Shown: positions 1-8,038, counted from the stretch's first letter. The stretch: DNA of 64,000 nucleotides from Lapidilactobacillus wuchangensis (GCF_003946645.1 NZ_RHOU01000002.1:276488-340487); one strand, 5' to 3'. Notes: generated by a model not told the origin, from the sequence alone. Translations and numbers: made by a program.

Positions 1-1
1 T

Positions 2-499
2 CAAGGTGGCTTAGGTAATGGTACTGTCAATCAGAAGTTGTTAACTTATTTAGAGAAAAATCAAGGCGAAGCAACTTATCTTTTCGCAACGACTGACTCA
101 GGCACGGCGGCGCCTTATATTATTGCCACTGGCAAAGCTGTGATGGCGATTGGTGGCTTTAATGGCACCGATCAGGCAATTAGTTTAGCGAAGTTCAAGC
201 AGCTCGTGAAAAAAGGTCAGGTGCGTTACTTCTATGTTTCAGGTCGCAGCAGTAATAGCGCGATTGTGACTTGGGTCAAGAAGTACGGAACGAAAGTGGC
301 CACTAAGAAATATAGTAGCAGTGCTAGCAGTTCTCAAACTAGTACCACCAAAGCACCAGCATCCGCTACGAATGCTAAAAATTCAACCCCACCAACCAAA
401 CCTAGTGGCAATCAAACAGCCAGTCAAACAACTGGTGGTGGCATGGGTGGCGGGATGGATCAAACCGGAACGTTGTATGATTTATCTCAGATTAATTAG
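2..499 (+). CDS. C-terminal part of a membrane glycosyltransferase (GT39/ArnT-like), partial
   Basis: The gene starts before the window; 165 residues of its 3' end remain. Seen: a compact region around residues 12-90 (AVMAIGGFNGTDQAISLAKF, then VRYFYVSGR), then a low-complexity Ser/Thr/Ala/Pro/Asn linker, a GGGMGGGM segment, and the end YDLSQIN. This resembles the extracytoplasmic C-terminal domain of multi-membrane-span PMT_2/ArnT-like transferases of lactobacilli, which use lipid-linked sugars to modify envelope polymers. The next gene encodes a GtrB-like enzyme that would make such a polyprenyl-phosphate sugar, which supports the call. The membrane domain is not visible, so the substrate is unknown. 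Confidence 0.65.
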   Translation, partial: QGGLGNGTVNQKLLTYLEKNQGEATYLFATTDSGTAAPYIIATGKAVMAIGGFNGTDQAISLAKFKQLVKKGQVRYFYVSGRSSNSAIVTWVKKYGTKVATKKYSSSASSSQTSTTKAPASATNAKNSTPPTKPSGNQTASQTTGGGMGGGMDQTGTLYDLSQIN

Positions 500-531
500 C
501 TTAATTATCATGATCAGAAAGGAGTCATTCG

Positions 532-1509
532 ATGACAACTAAACTTATTTCAATTGTCTTACCAGTTTATAATGAGCATGAAATTTTGCCGACCACGATT
601 CAAACCCTAGAAGATTTTGTGGCTGGGCAACCGCAGGATTACGAATTGATTTTCGTTGACGATGGTTCCCGGGATTACAGCGCCACAATTGTCGAACATG
701 CCCGATTAAAATATCATAACTTAAAGTTGGTTCAGTTCTCACGTAACTTCGGCCATCAAATTGCGATTACTGCTGGCATTCGTTACGCCACTGGTGATGC
801 GATTGTGGTGATGGATGCCGATTTGCAAGATCCACCGGATGTTATTCCGGCAATGATCAAGAAATGGCAGGATGGCTATCAAGTTGTCTATGGTAAACGA
901 CGGCAACGGGATGGTGAAACTTGGTTCAAAAAGACCAGTGCCCATTGGTTTTATCGCCTACTGGATAAAATGACCACGATTCAGATTCCCACGGATACTG
1001 GTGATTTTCGGCTAATTGATCGTCAAGTGGCCGAAGTCCTGAAAACAGTTAACGAAGATGACCCTTATGTGCGTGGCTTGGTCAGTTGGGTGGGCTTCCG
1101 TCAAACCGCTGTGGTTTATGAGCGGCAAGAACGGCTGGCTGGTCAGAGCAAGTACCCGTTACGGAAAATGGTTAAATTAGCCTTAGATGGGATTACGTCA
1201 TTTTCAACCATGCCTTTAAAAATGGCAACTTGGTTCGGTGGTGTCTTAGTCGGATTTGGCAGCCTGTTCGCCTTGATTAGCTTGCTTGCTGGACATGCAA
1301 CGAACGTGACTTTGCTGGTTTTCATGATGTGTCTATGCAGTGGCGCAATTCTACTTACAATCGGTATCTTAGGTGATTATCTCAGCCGAATATTTACGGC
1401 CAGCCGCCAACGACCGTTGTACGTAGTCGCTAATACGGTTGGCTTTAAACAAACCGGGGCGATCACTTGGCAAACAACAGCTCATCATGACCTTCGTAAA
1501 CGTGGATAA
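532..1509 (+). CDS. Polyprenyl-phosphate glycosyltransferase, GT2 family (GtrB/DPM1-like)
   Basis: 325 residues. The N-terminal GT-A domain shows VLPVYNE (9-15), FVDDGS (41-46), the metal-binding DADLQD (95-100) and TDTGDFRLIDR (154-164), all typical of the bactoprenol glucosyltransferase group. Two membrane spans follow (about 230-253 and 262-285), and the end ASRQRPLYVV is characteristic of the family. It should transfer a sugar from a nucleotide donor to undecaprenyl phosphate on the cytoplasmic face. The start ATG has AAAGGAG upstream. It lies 32 bases after the partial transferase gene, probably in one operon: this enzyme would make the lipid-linked sugar and the upstream protein would use it. 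The sugar cannot be told. Confidence 0.9.
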   Translation: MTTKLISIVLPVYNEHEILPTTIQTLEDFVAGQPQDYELIFVDDGSRDYSATIVEHARLKYHNLKLVQFSRNFGHQIAITAGIRYATGDAIVVMDADLQDPPDVIPAMIKKWQDGYQVVYGKRRQRDGETWFKKTSAHWFYRLLDKMTTIQIPTDTGDFRLIDRQVAEVLKTVNEDDPYVRGLVSWVGFRQTAVVYERQERLAGQSKYPLRKMVKLALDGITSFSTMPLKMATWFGGVLVGFGSLFALISLLAGHATNVTLLVFMMCLCSGAILLTIGILGDYLSRIFTASRQRPLYVVANTVGFKQTGAITWQTTAHHDLRKRG

Positions 1510-1609
1510 AATAACTAAATCAGTTAAGTCGCTACTTAATGACTAGATATCTACTTGGTTGTAACTTTTGAGTAGTGCACTAAAATTTAGAAAATCAAAT
1601 TATTGTAAA

Positions 1610-1664
1610 CGAATAGCCTGTTTGACCAGTCCGAGAAAATAAGGACTGGCAAACAGGCTATTCG
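1610..1664. terminator. Long perfect hairpin, probable terminator region of the glycosyltransferase operon
   Basis: The arms CGAATAGCCTGTTTG and CAAACAGGCTATTCG pair perfectly. They are followed inward by CCAGTCC/GGACTGG with one unpaired A, around a 10-base loop. Neither flank has a T-run, so intrinsic termination would be weak. The arm shares GCCTGTTTGAC with the module terminator at 60047-60103. Confidence 0.6.
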
Positions 1665-1712
1665 TCTGATTAAATGATACGATCAATTTGAAGATTATTT
1701 ACTGGTACTACT

Positions 1713-1772
1713 AATGCCGGCTGTGTTTCACAACCAGCAAGCCCACAATGAAGTCAGACGCAATTCTGTTTC
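1713..1772 (-). repeat. FR1 structured repeat, remnant (half copy)
   Basis: The stretch matches the distal half of full FR1 type A copies (compare 60314-60369): GCCGG, the TTCACAACCAGCAAGCCC block, then AGTCAGACGC and TCTGTTT. The other half is absent. Together with the hairpin at 1610-1664 it accounts for most of the 304-base gap between the glycosyltransferase and cutC. 'Minus' means the GGAAC side of the element reads on the minus strand. Confidence 0.75.
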
Positions 1773-1813
1773 AGCACTTTGGCTATTTTTAATGTTTTTG
1801 AACTAAGTGGAAG

Positions 1814-2455
1814 CTATTCAAGTGCACCGAGAATTTTCGTGCCGTGAAGTTGATTGACGCCAAGGAAAGAACTGACTTGGTCAGCATTATCAGCAGTAAT
1901 GCCGCCACCAGGCAAGATTTCGATTCGACCATCAGCTAAGGCAATCGTTTGCGCTAGTTGGGCTAAATGTTGATCGATTGGTACTGATAGGGGGCCACCA
2001 TGAGTCAGAATCCGTTGCACATGATGATCGACTAACCAGTCGATTGTGGCCGCTTGGCGATTTACAGGAATTTCGTCGAAAGCCATGTGCATGACAATAT
2101 CAAGACCACCCGCAGCGCCAATGAGCATTTCCATTGCTTCCGTATCCAGTTCATTATTGGCAGTCAAGGCGCCAAAAGTAACGGCATCAACGCCTAATTG
2201 TTGGGCTACAAATAAATCAGATTCCATCATTTTTAATTCAGTATCAGTATAAACGAAGTTCCCGCCACGAGGTCGAATCATGGCGACTAGAGGAATTTGT
2301 TTTTCGTTCAAATAACGAGCTGCCTCAGCCATCACGCCATGACTGGCAGTGGTGCCACCGACGGCTAAGTTGTCGTTTAATTCGATTCGTTGCGCGCCAA
2401 CTGCAACTGCTCGCGGAATTAAGGTGTAATTCTCAACTGCAACTTCTTTTAACAT
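1814..2455 (-). CDS. cutC: CutC family protein (copper homeostasis protein CutC)
   Basis: 213 residues from the ATG at 2455, which has TAGGAGCG just upstream; a longer in-frame extension to 2605 lacks such a site and family similarity. The N-terminus MLKEVAVENYTLIPRAVAVG followed by RIELNDNLAVGGTTAS is the CutC signature region. The barrel continues with MIRPRGGNFVYTD, GALTANNELD, MHMAFDE and ILTHGG, and it ends GTKILGALE. The family is a TIM barrel; its link to copper is historical and its biochemical role remains unclear. It is last in a leftward cluster after uppP, 86 bases downstream of that gene. Confidence 0.92.
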   Translation of the reverse strand: MLKEVAVENYTLIPRAVAVGAQRIELNDNLAVGGTTASHGVMAEAARYLNEKQIPLVAMIRPRGGNFVYTDTELKMMESDLFVAQQLGVDAVTFGALTANNELDTEAMEMLIGAAGGLDIVMHMAFDEIPVNRQAATIDWLVDHHVQRILTHGGPLSVPIDQHLAQLAQTIALADGRIEILPGGGITADNADQVSSFLGVNQLHGTKILGALE

Positions 2456-2541
2456 TAAATCGCTCCTATCTAATTTAAAAAAGTACCCTAGTCGATGGGC
2501 CAAACTAGCGTACAATTTGTTTTGATTAATGGGTGCTAATT

Positions 2542-3372
2542 CTAAAGAATGGTTCGTAAACCAAAGTAGGCAATGACAACGACACCAAGAATAATTCGGT
2601 ACCAACCAAAAGCTTGGAAGTCGTTTTTCTTAATATAATTTAACAGGAAGCGAATGGCGAAGTAAGCGACGATAAAGGAAACAAACGTGCCGACTAACAA
2701 GACCACCGTTTGTTCACCGGTAAAGACGTTGCCATGACTGAAGTATTTCCAAATCTTGAGCAGTGAGGCCCCAAACATTGTTGGAATTGCTAAGAAGAAT
2801 GAGAATTCAGTCCCGACGTAGCGTGACGTCCCCACTAAGATTGCGCCAAGAATTGTGGCGCCAGAACGTGAGGTCCCCGGAACTAATGAGAGGACTTGGA
2901 ACAACCCAATTTCTAAGGCGGTCAGATATGGCAGAGTGTTTAAATCATTTAAACGGCTGGGCCGGTGAGCGTTACGCCGTTCAATGATGATAAACAAAAT
3001 ACCATAAACAATTAAAGTGGTGGCAATGACTTGCCAAGAAGTCAAATGCTCATCCATCCAATCATTTAGCGGAAAGCCAATAATGACTGATGGCAAAATG
3101 GCCACAATTACTTTAAACCAAAGTTGCCAAGTTTGACCACGTTCAACCCGATTTTTCTTAGGGGAGAAGGGATTTAATTTATGGAAGTAAAGAATCACCA
3201 CGGCCAGAATAGCACCTAGTTGAATCACGACCATAAACATGTTGATGAAAGCTGTTGATTCTTTTAACTTAATAAATTCGTCAGCCAAGTATAAATGGCC
3301 CGTCGAACTAATTGGTAAGAACTCAGTGATCCCTTCAATGATACCCAGGATAATGGCTTTAATAATGTTCAC
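2542..3372 (-). CDS. uppP: Undecaprenyl-diphosphatase UppP (BacA)
   Basis: 276 residues, the usual family length. It dephosphorylates undecaprenyl pyrophosphate to recycle the lipid carrier for peptidoglycan and wall polymers, and raises bacitracin tolerance. Both signature motifs are intact: [14 protein letters not shown] (13-26) and PGTSRSG (165-171). Around them lie seven or eight hydrophobic spans. The ATG at 3372 follows AGGATG. It is co-directional with pgl upstream (39 bases) and cutC downstream, so the three may be cotranscribed, although their functions do not obviously connect. Confidence 0.96.
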   Translation of the reverse strand: MNIIKAIILGIIEGITEFLPISSTGHLYLADEFIKLKESTAFINMFMVVIQLGAILAVVILYFHKLNPFSPKKNRVERGQTWQLWFKVIVAILPSVIIGFPLNDWMDEHLTSWQVIATTLIVYGILFIIIERRNAHRPSRLNDLNTLPYLTALEIGLFQVLSLVPGTSRSGATILGAILVGTSRYVGTEFSFFLAIPTMFGASLLKIWKYFSHGNVFTGEQTVVLLVGTFVSFIVAYFAIRFLLNYIKKNDFQAFGWYRIILGVVVIAYFGLRTIL

Positions 3373-3411
3373 GCGGCGAACATCCTTTCATGTTTGTTTT
3401 TAAGAGCGCAA

Positions 3412-4440
3412 TTAATGGAAAACGACACAGACACTTTCTGGTGTCACAATATCTTGTTGAATTTTAGTCAAAAAGCCCGTTTCGGGATTACGCCGATATA
3501 AAGTTGAATTATCAGTGTTTTGATTAGAACAAATGACGAATTTCTCAGTTGGGTCCAAATTGAAATCTCGAGGGAAGTCGCCTTCAGAGCTGATCCGTTG
3601 CAATAATTGCAAGGATAAACCATCAGCACTGACCGCAAAAACAGCGATTGAATTGTGACCACGATTAGACGCATACAGGAAACGACCATCACGACTAATA
3701 CGAATTGCCGCACTACCATTATGCTCAGTGTAATCAGCCGGAATTAAATCGTAGGTTGTTTCTAATTCGAAAGCACCAGTGGCTTTATCATAGCGTAAGA
3801 CTTGAACCTTACTGGATAATTCACCGAGTAAGTAGGCAATTTGACCATTAGGATTGAAGACCAGGTGACGGGGACCATAACCAGCTTCAGTGCGATAAGT
3901 AGCGGCCTTAGTTAAACTGCCATTTGCGCTAACATCGTAAGTGACTAATTCGTCAGTGCCTAAGTCACAAACTGCTAATCGTTGATCAGGAGTTAAATCA
4001 GTGAAATGAACATGGGCACTATCTTGTTCAGGGCGGGGGCCACTACCAACATGTGTTGTACTACTTGCTAATTCCAAACCACCATTCGCTAAAATTCGAT
4101 AAACCAAAACTTGGCCTTTATGATAATTCGCACCATAAACGAGTTGACGCGCTTCATCAATGGCCACATAAGCAGGTGGTGCACCAACAGCCATCACATC
4201 ATTAATGAAAGTTGGTTGGTCGCCATTTAAATCATAGGCGCTTAAACCACCTTCGCCAGCAGCATTTTTGCTAACAGTGTAAAGGATATTACGCTGGCTA
4301 ATTGCTAAATAAGTTGCTTGAGGAACTTTAATGTATGCTTGGGGTTCACTAACTTCTTCTTTTTCAGTATCCAGCCAAGCCGTGTAAATGCCTTGACCTT
4401 CTCGACGGGTGTAGCCGCCAAAAAAAACTTTTTCTTGCAT
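3412..4440 (-). CDS. pgl: 6-phosphogluconolactonase, YbhE/YkgB (beta-propeller) type
   Basis: 342 residues from the ATG at 4440, which has GGAGGT nine bases upstream; an extension to 4545 is unlikely. The start MQEKVFFGGYTRREGQGIY is typical of the seven-bladed propeller lactonase family. Repeated blade motifs follow, such as YVAIDEARQLVYGANYHKG, HVHFTDLTPDQRLAVCDLG, GPRHLVFNPNG and AAIRISRDGRFLYASNRG. It would hydrolyse 6-phosphogluconolactone in the oxidative pentose phosphate (phosphogluconate) pathway in the cytoplasm. No zwf or gnd is nearby. First gene of the leftward cluster. Confidence 0.92.
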   Translation of the reverse strand: MQEKVFFGGYTRREGQGIYTAWLDTEKEEVSEPQAYIKVPQATYLAISQRNILYTVSKNAAGEGGLSAYDLNGDQPTFINDVMAVGAPPAYVAIDEARQLVYGANYHKGQVLVYRILANGGLELASSTTHVGSGPRPEQDSAHVHFTDLTPDQRLAVCDLGTDELVTYDVSANGSLTKAATYRTEAGYGPRHLVFNPNGQIAYLLGELSSKVQVLRYDKATGAFELETTYDLIPADYTEHNGSAAIRISRDGRFLYASNRGHNSIAVFAVSADGLSLQLLQRISSEGDFPRDFNLDPTEKFVICSNQNTDNSTLYRRNPETGFLTKIQQDIVTPESVCVVFH

Positions 4441-4621
4441 TCTGCACAAACCTCCATTTTTATTCATTGTAAGTATAGCATAACCGTTCTGGCTCATGAC
4501 AAAATGTGGCAGAAATTTAATGTTTTGCCGAACAGGGAAACCCATTCAACTTGTTACATTAAAAGGACGGCCTGTGCTAAAATTGTGCTATGATGAAATT
4601 AAGTTTGATGCAACAAGTTGG

Positions 4622-4650
4622 TTGACAAATAATTTGGGGCAGCAAACTAT
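4622..4650 (+). promoter_or_regulatory. Possible promoter of the PTS IIA gene
   Basis: TTGACA at 4622-4627 and AACTAT at 4645-4650 are separated by 17 bases, 25 bases before the start codon. The -35 is perfect but the -10 is weak. Confidence 0.4.
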
Positions 4651-4674
4651 TTTTAATAGAGGTAGGTAGCGAAG

Positions 4675-5043
4675 ATGGATGTTAAAGCACAAGTGACCGC
4701 AATTGGCCCACAAGCACTGACTGATGGTGATGAAATGGTTATTTTATTTAATCAAACTGCCAGTGAGGCTTTGCGTGAAGTTGCCGTGATTCAAGAATTT
4801 GCGCAACCACAGGATCAAGCTAAAATTAAGTTGGCTGTGAATGATCGTTTGACGATTGATGGTCATGATTATGTGATTAATCGGGTCGGCAAATTAGTCA
4901 ATGATAATTTACAATCAATTGGCCATGTCACTTTAGTTTTTGGCGAGGCTGGTCCTTCTGGACTGCAGAACGCGCTTCATTTCGACAATCAAGGCGTTAA
5001 GCCCACTTTTAAAGTTGGCACCGAAATCGTTTATCATTTCTAG
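4675..5043 (+). CDS. PTS glucitol/sorbitol-type IIA protein (orphan)
   Basis: 122 residues, the whole length of a GutA/SrlB-type IIA domain. Recognised by TAIGPQALTDGDEMVILFN at the start, then DGHDYVINRVGKLVNDNLQS and GHVTLVFGEAG. In a sorbitol PTS this subunit takes phosphate from HPr and passes it to IIB. No IIB, IIC or sorbitol dehydrogenase gene is in the window, so it is an orphan. In the region where, as I recall, the E. coli protein has its phosphorylated histidine (an IHCH segment), this protein reads VIQEF, so phosphotransfer may be lost. A regulatory role is possible but not shown. Spaced 73 bases from the next permease gene. Confidence 0.85.
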   Translation: MDVKAQVTAIGPQALTDGDEMVILFNQTASEALREVAVIQEFAQPQDQAKIKLAVNDRLTIDGHDYVINRVGKLVNDNLQSIGHVTLVFGEAGPSGLQNALHFDNQGVKPTFKVGTEIVYHF

Positions 5044-5116
5044 ATTGATTGCCGCAACAGTCTGAGCGTCAGTTAATGTTCAGAACTGTCAATTTTTGTC
5101 TTAAGGAGTCAGGTCA

Positions 5117-6328
5117 ATGAGTGAACCACATTCAAATAAGCCCAAACGAAATTCCTGGTTTTATCAATGGTTCTTGAATAATAAAGCCACGGTTATTTTG
5201 ATCAACGTGATGTTACTGTTGATCGTTATTTGGTTGTTTGCCAACATGAGCTGGATCTTTCAACCAGTTGGTACATTTCTAGGCATGGCCTTGCCACCGA
5301 TTTTGTTAGCTGGGGTCCTTTATTATTTAATTGAGCCAGTTGTTGAATTAGCTGAACGTCATTTTCGCTTTCCCCGAATTTTAACAATCACGATTATTTT
5401 CATTGCTGTGATTGGCTTAATCGTTTGGGGAATCCTGACGTTGATTCCAATTATTCAGAATCAAACGCAACAAATGATCAAGAATTGGCCGATGTATTGG
5501 CAAAATATCGAGGACACGTTTAATAAAGTGCTTAGCAGTCCTCATTTAGCTAGTGTTCGCAAACAAATTAGCGAACAGATCAGTGATTCAAGCAAAATTT
5601 TAACGAAACAAATTAATAGTAGCGTCAACGACTGGTTTAATAACATTACCTCGGCCGTTAGCGTGATCACCAATATTTTGGTTATTTTAGCCACGGCACC
5701 ATTTTTACTATTTTTCATGTTAAAAGATGGGCCGAAATTCCGCCCTTATATTTTAAAATTTGTGCCAGTGAAGTTTCGCCAATCAACTAGTCAGTTATTG
5801 ACCGAAGTCAATGTTTCTTTAAGCAACTACATTCGCGGCCAATTAACCGTTGCTTTTTGGGTCGGCGTAATGTTCTCAGTGGGTTATTCAATTATTGGCC
5901 AAAAATACGCTTTAACACTCGGCGTTTTGGCTGGCTTTCTGAATTTGATTCCTTACTTGGGATCATTTTTAGCAATGATTCCCGCTTTGATTATTGCCGC
6001 TTTCACCAATTCATTTATGGTAGTCAAAGTCCTGATTGTTTTTGCAATCGAGCAAACTATTGAACAACGAGTGGTGGCGCCATTAGTTGTCGGCAGCAAG
6101 ATGGAAATGCATCCAGCGACAACCTTAGTCCTATTATTGGCTGCTGGTAAAATGTTCGGTCTGTTAGGCGTCTTATTAGGAATTCCTGTTTATGCGGTAT
6201 TGAAGATTTTAATTAGTCATCTCTTCCAATGGTTCCAACAAGTTTCTGGCCTGTACGAAGAAGATGTCCAGCCGGCGACACCAACACCAACGCCGAAAGA
6301 CACTGAGCAACCCGCTGATAAATCTTAG
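5117..6328 (+). CDS. AI-2E family transporter (PerM/YtvI-like permease)
   Basis: 403 residues with AAGGAG before the ATG. The pattern is that of the AI-2E family: hydrophobic spans at about 25-46 and 52-75, a span near 85-110, a long polar region (about 115-185) with QNQTQQMIKNWPMYW, then several spans including a conserved block around GFLNLIPYLGSFLAMIPALI and EQTIEQRVVAPLVVGSKMEMHP. The C-terminal tail is rich in Pro/Thr (ATPTPTPKD). Members export small molecules or act as ion antiporters; the substrate here is unknown. The gene is followed by the first FR1 module. Confidence 0.9.
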   Translation: MSEPHSNKPKRNSWFYQWFLNNKATVILINVMLLLIVIWLFANMSWIFQPVGTFLGMALPPILLAGVLYYLIEPVVELAERHFRFPRILTITIIFIAVIGLIVWGILTLIPIIQNQTQQMIKNWPMYWQNIEDTFNKVLSSPHLASVRKQISEQISDSSKILTKQINSSVNDWFNNITSAVSVITNILVILATAPFLLFFMLKDGPKFRPYILKFVPVKFRQSTSQLLTEVNVSLSNYIRGQLTVAFWVGVMFSVGYSIIGQKYALTLGVLAGFLNLIPYLGSFLAMIPALIIAAFTNSFMVVKVLIVFAIEQTIEQRVVAPLVVGSKMEMHPATTLVLLLAAGKMFGLLGVLLGIPVYAVLKILISHLFQWFQQVSGLYEEDVQPATPTPTPKDTEQPADKS

Positions 6329-6476
6329 TTTTCTTTTTTAATTTGAAAAGGGAGGCTGCTGGGTGAAATTAGTGGCATGAAATGTTGATTCTAAATTAGA
6401 TTTTGGTAGAATAGCAAACAACTCCGTTACAGTCGAACGTTCTGGCATTGTTCTGAGTCGCTCCTTAGGTGAATAC

Positions 6477-6626
6477 GGCAGGGGCCCAGCGATTAAGAGG
6501 GCGTGGAACATGGTGGGCGTTGATTTGAGCTTATTGCTGCGCAACAATCTCAAATACAAGCCTTATTCTAACCGCTAAAGCGGCAAGAATAATTTCACCA
6601 TTGACGCCAATCGCTGGGCCCCTGCC
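6477..6626 (+). repeat. FR1 structured repeat, full copy (type B)
   Basis: The ends GGCAGGGGCCCAGCGATT (6477-6494) and AATCGCTGGGCCCCTGCC (6609-6626) are perfect 18-base inverted repeats. Inside, GGGCGT-ggaac-ATGGTG pairs with CACCAT-tg-ACGCC. A TTTGAG/CTCAAA hairpin follows, then a hairpin with arms TTATTCT/AGAATAA and CCGCT/AGCGG (6553-6582). This is the cleanest example of the FR1 fold. Confidence 0.9.
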
Positions 6627-6688
6627 TGGATTAAACTAACAGAATTAAGCACCACTACTTGGCCGAACCAAATTGTGGTGATATAAAA

Positions 6689-6734
6689 CCGGTGTGACAA
6701 TCTTTACTGAGAAGAGAGTTGTCACGCCGTTTTT
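6689..6734. terminator. Terminator hairpin at the centre of FR1 module 1
   Basis: CGGTGTGACAA pairs with TTGTCACGCCG (one G-T pair) and is followed by TTTTT; AAAA precedes it, so it could act in both directions. Related hairpins sit at 40016-40068 and 50830-50878. Confidence 0.85.
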
Positions 6735-6829
6735 ATGTCACTGTTCAACTATTACTATTGATTGAAATGAGCTACTGAATCTCACAACACTGTCTTAAGC
6801 ACTAACAATTATTAAATGTACCACCTTAA

Positions 6830-6993
6830 CTCCAGACGGAATGGAGGGATCTTGTCGTCAGCCGCCAAATTATTGTTAGTGCTTTAGCACTTACAATAAG
6901 ACCTGTATTGAAGACTTTTGAAAAAAGGCTTCAATCAGTGTCGGCCGCGTTCCACGACAAGCAGCCCGCAATGCTGTCAGACGCAATTTAGTC
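6830..6993 (-). repeat. FR1 structured repeat, full copy (type A)
   Basis: Begins CTCCAGACGGAATGGAGG and runs to the AGTCAGACGC-like end. Helix P2 is CTTGTCGT (6851-6858) with ACGACAAG (6954-6961), a variant unique to this copy that still pairs fully. Hairpin H2 (6872-6897) pairs ATTGT/ACAAT and GTGCT/AGCAC. Hairpin H1 pairs TTGAAG/CTTCAA and CTTTT/AAAAG. It faces the copy at 6477-6626 across the terminator. Confidence 0.88.
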
Positions 6994-7040
6994 TTAACGT
7001 TTTCATCGGGTTTTAATGATTTTGCTCCTTAATTTATAGT

Positions 7041-7111
7041 GGGTTCAAATCGATGCCGGCAGCGTTCCACAACCAGCAAGCCCGGAATGCAGTCAGAACC
7101 AGTTCCGTTTC
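7041..7111 (-). repeat. FR1 structured repeat, tandem half copy
   Basis: The distal half of a second type A element (GGTTCAAATCGATGCCGGC, then TTCCACAACCAGCAAGCCC, ending CAGTTCCGTTT) follows the full copy directly. Its P2 strand ACAACCA has no partner here, so the half copy derives from a different variant than its neighbour (which carries ACGACAAG). Confidence 0.8.
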
Positions 7112-7246
7112 AACGCCTTTTTAAGTTTTAGTGATTTTCCCGCTTGTTCATACAATCAGCAACTCCTAATCCTAACTAGTACAATTTTGTTTTCAACTAT
7201 GGGCAAGTTGCATGACAAAGATTGGTTAATTTTCTGAAAACAAAGC

Positions 7247-7276
7247 TTGCCAAATAAAATTTAGACGTGTTATATT
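7247..7276 (+). promoter_or_regulatory. Promoter of a candidate small RNA
   Basis: TTGCCA (7247-7252) and TATATT (7271-7276) with an 18-base spacer, about 70 bases upstream of a strong terminator. Confidence 0.5.
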
Positions 7277-7282
7277 ATTGCT

Positions 7283-7390
7283 AAGGTCTAAGTCAGACTT
7301 TTATCAAGGGTAGCCTTTGCTAAAAGTGTTGATCATAATCTTACTAATGTAGTTTCTCGCTGTCGGCTGACCGAGGAACTACATTTTTTT
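7283..7390 (+). ncRNA. Candidate small RNA of about 108 nt, unknown function
   Basis: A stretch with no open reading frame lies between a promoter-like sequence (TTGCCA-N18-TATATT) and a strong intrinsic terminator. It holds a small GTCT/AGAC hairpin near 7287-7299 and a CAAGG/CCTTTG pairing near 7305-7319. I compared it mentally with common riboswitches (T-box, SAM, preQ1, purine, fluoride, manganese) and see none of their signatures. It could be a free small RNA or an attenuated leader of trmL, which starts 139 bases after the terminator. Start is inferred from the promoter. Confidence 0.4.
7347..7390 (+). terminator. Intrinsic terminator of the candidate small RNA
   Basis: ATGTAGTT (7347-7354) pairs with AACTACAT (7377-7384), with inner CTCG/CGAG, and seven T follow. 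Confidence 0.85.
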
Positions 7391-7416
7391 GTGGCGTGTT
7401 TTCTTCAGATTAAGTA

Positions 7417-7425
7417 TGTTAAAAT
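7417..7425 (+). promoter_or_regulatory. Extended -10 promoter element before trmL
   Basis: TGTTAAAAT carries the TG of an extended -10 plus TAAAAT; no good -35 is visible. It lies about 105 bases before the trmL start. Confidence 0.4.
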
Positions 7426-7436
7426 GGTTAGCGAGT

Positions 7437-7485
7437 ATCACGATTGCTTCGCCAATTTTATTGACGATTTGGCAATGCTCGTGAT
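7437..7485 (+). promoter_or_regulatory. Hairpin in the trmL 5' untranslated region
   Basis: ATCACGA (7437-7443) pairs with TCGTGAT (7479-7485), and inner GCCAA pairs with TTGGC. No T-run follows, so it is not a terminator. It would sit in the trmL leader if the extended -10 at 7417 is used. Confidence 0.5.
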
Positions 7486-7528
7486 TGATTATTAAATATA
7501 ATTTGTAAATTAAAAAGAGGTTTATCAA

Positions 7529-8038
7529 TTGACTAATCATATTGCGCTATTTGAACCACTGATGCCAGCTAATACTGGGAATATTGCCCGGACTTGTGCC
7601 GCAACGGGAACAACTTTACATTTAATTCGGCCCCTTGGCTTTCAAACTGATGATAAGCATTTGAAACGGGCTGGTTTGGATTACTGGGATAATGTTAACA
7701 TTGAGTATCACGATAATTTAGACGCATTTTTGGCCACAGTGCCCGATCAACGTTATCTGTATTTAATTACTAAGTTTTCGAATTTGGTTTATAGCGATCA
7801 GGATTTCACGGACACTAAACAGGACCATTATTTCTTGTTTGGTAAGGAAACAACTGGTTTACCAGAGGATTTCATGCGTGAAAATCCTGAAAAATGCTTG
7901 CGAATTCCGATGACGGATAAAGTGCGGGCACTTAATTTGTCAAACACTGCCGCTTTAGTGATTTATGAGGCGTTACGCCAACAACAATTTGCTGGCTTGG
8001 AATTAAGTCATCGCTATGATCACGATAAATTAAAGTAG
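7529..8038 (+). CDS. trmL: tRNA (cytidine(34)-2'-O)-methyltransferase TrmL
   Basis: 169 residues, a minimal SPOUT methyltransferase. It 2'-O-methylates the wobble base of tRNA-Leu isoacceptors using S-adenosylmethionine. Seen: the N-terminal [27 protein letters not shown] (32-38), GLDYWDN (49-55), and the trefoil-knot motifs GKETTGLP (105-112) and [19 protein letters not shown] (126-144). The start is a TTG with AAAGAGG upstream; no ATG is available near the conserved N-terminus. It stands alone, with its own promoter region and a terminator behind it. Confidence 0.95.
   Translation: MTNHIALFEPLMPANTGNIARTCAATGTTLHLIRPLGFQTDDKHLKRAGLDYWDNVNIEYHDNLDAFLATVPDQRYLYLITKFSNLVYSDQDFTDTKQDHYFLFGKETTGLPEDFMRENPEKCLRIPMTDKVRALNLSNTAALVIYEALRQQQFAGLELSHRYDHDKLK

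Noticed and set aside
6329-7240. Insertion sequence or transposase remnants in the repeat modules
   Set aside because: No transposase-like protein fragment is found in any frame; the structured repeats are all that is seen.
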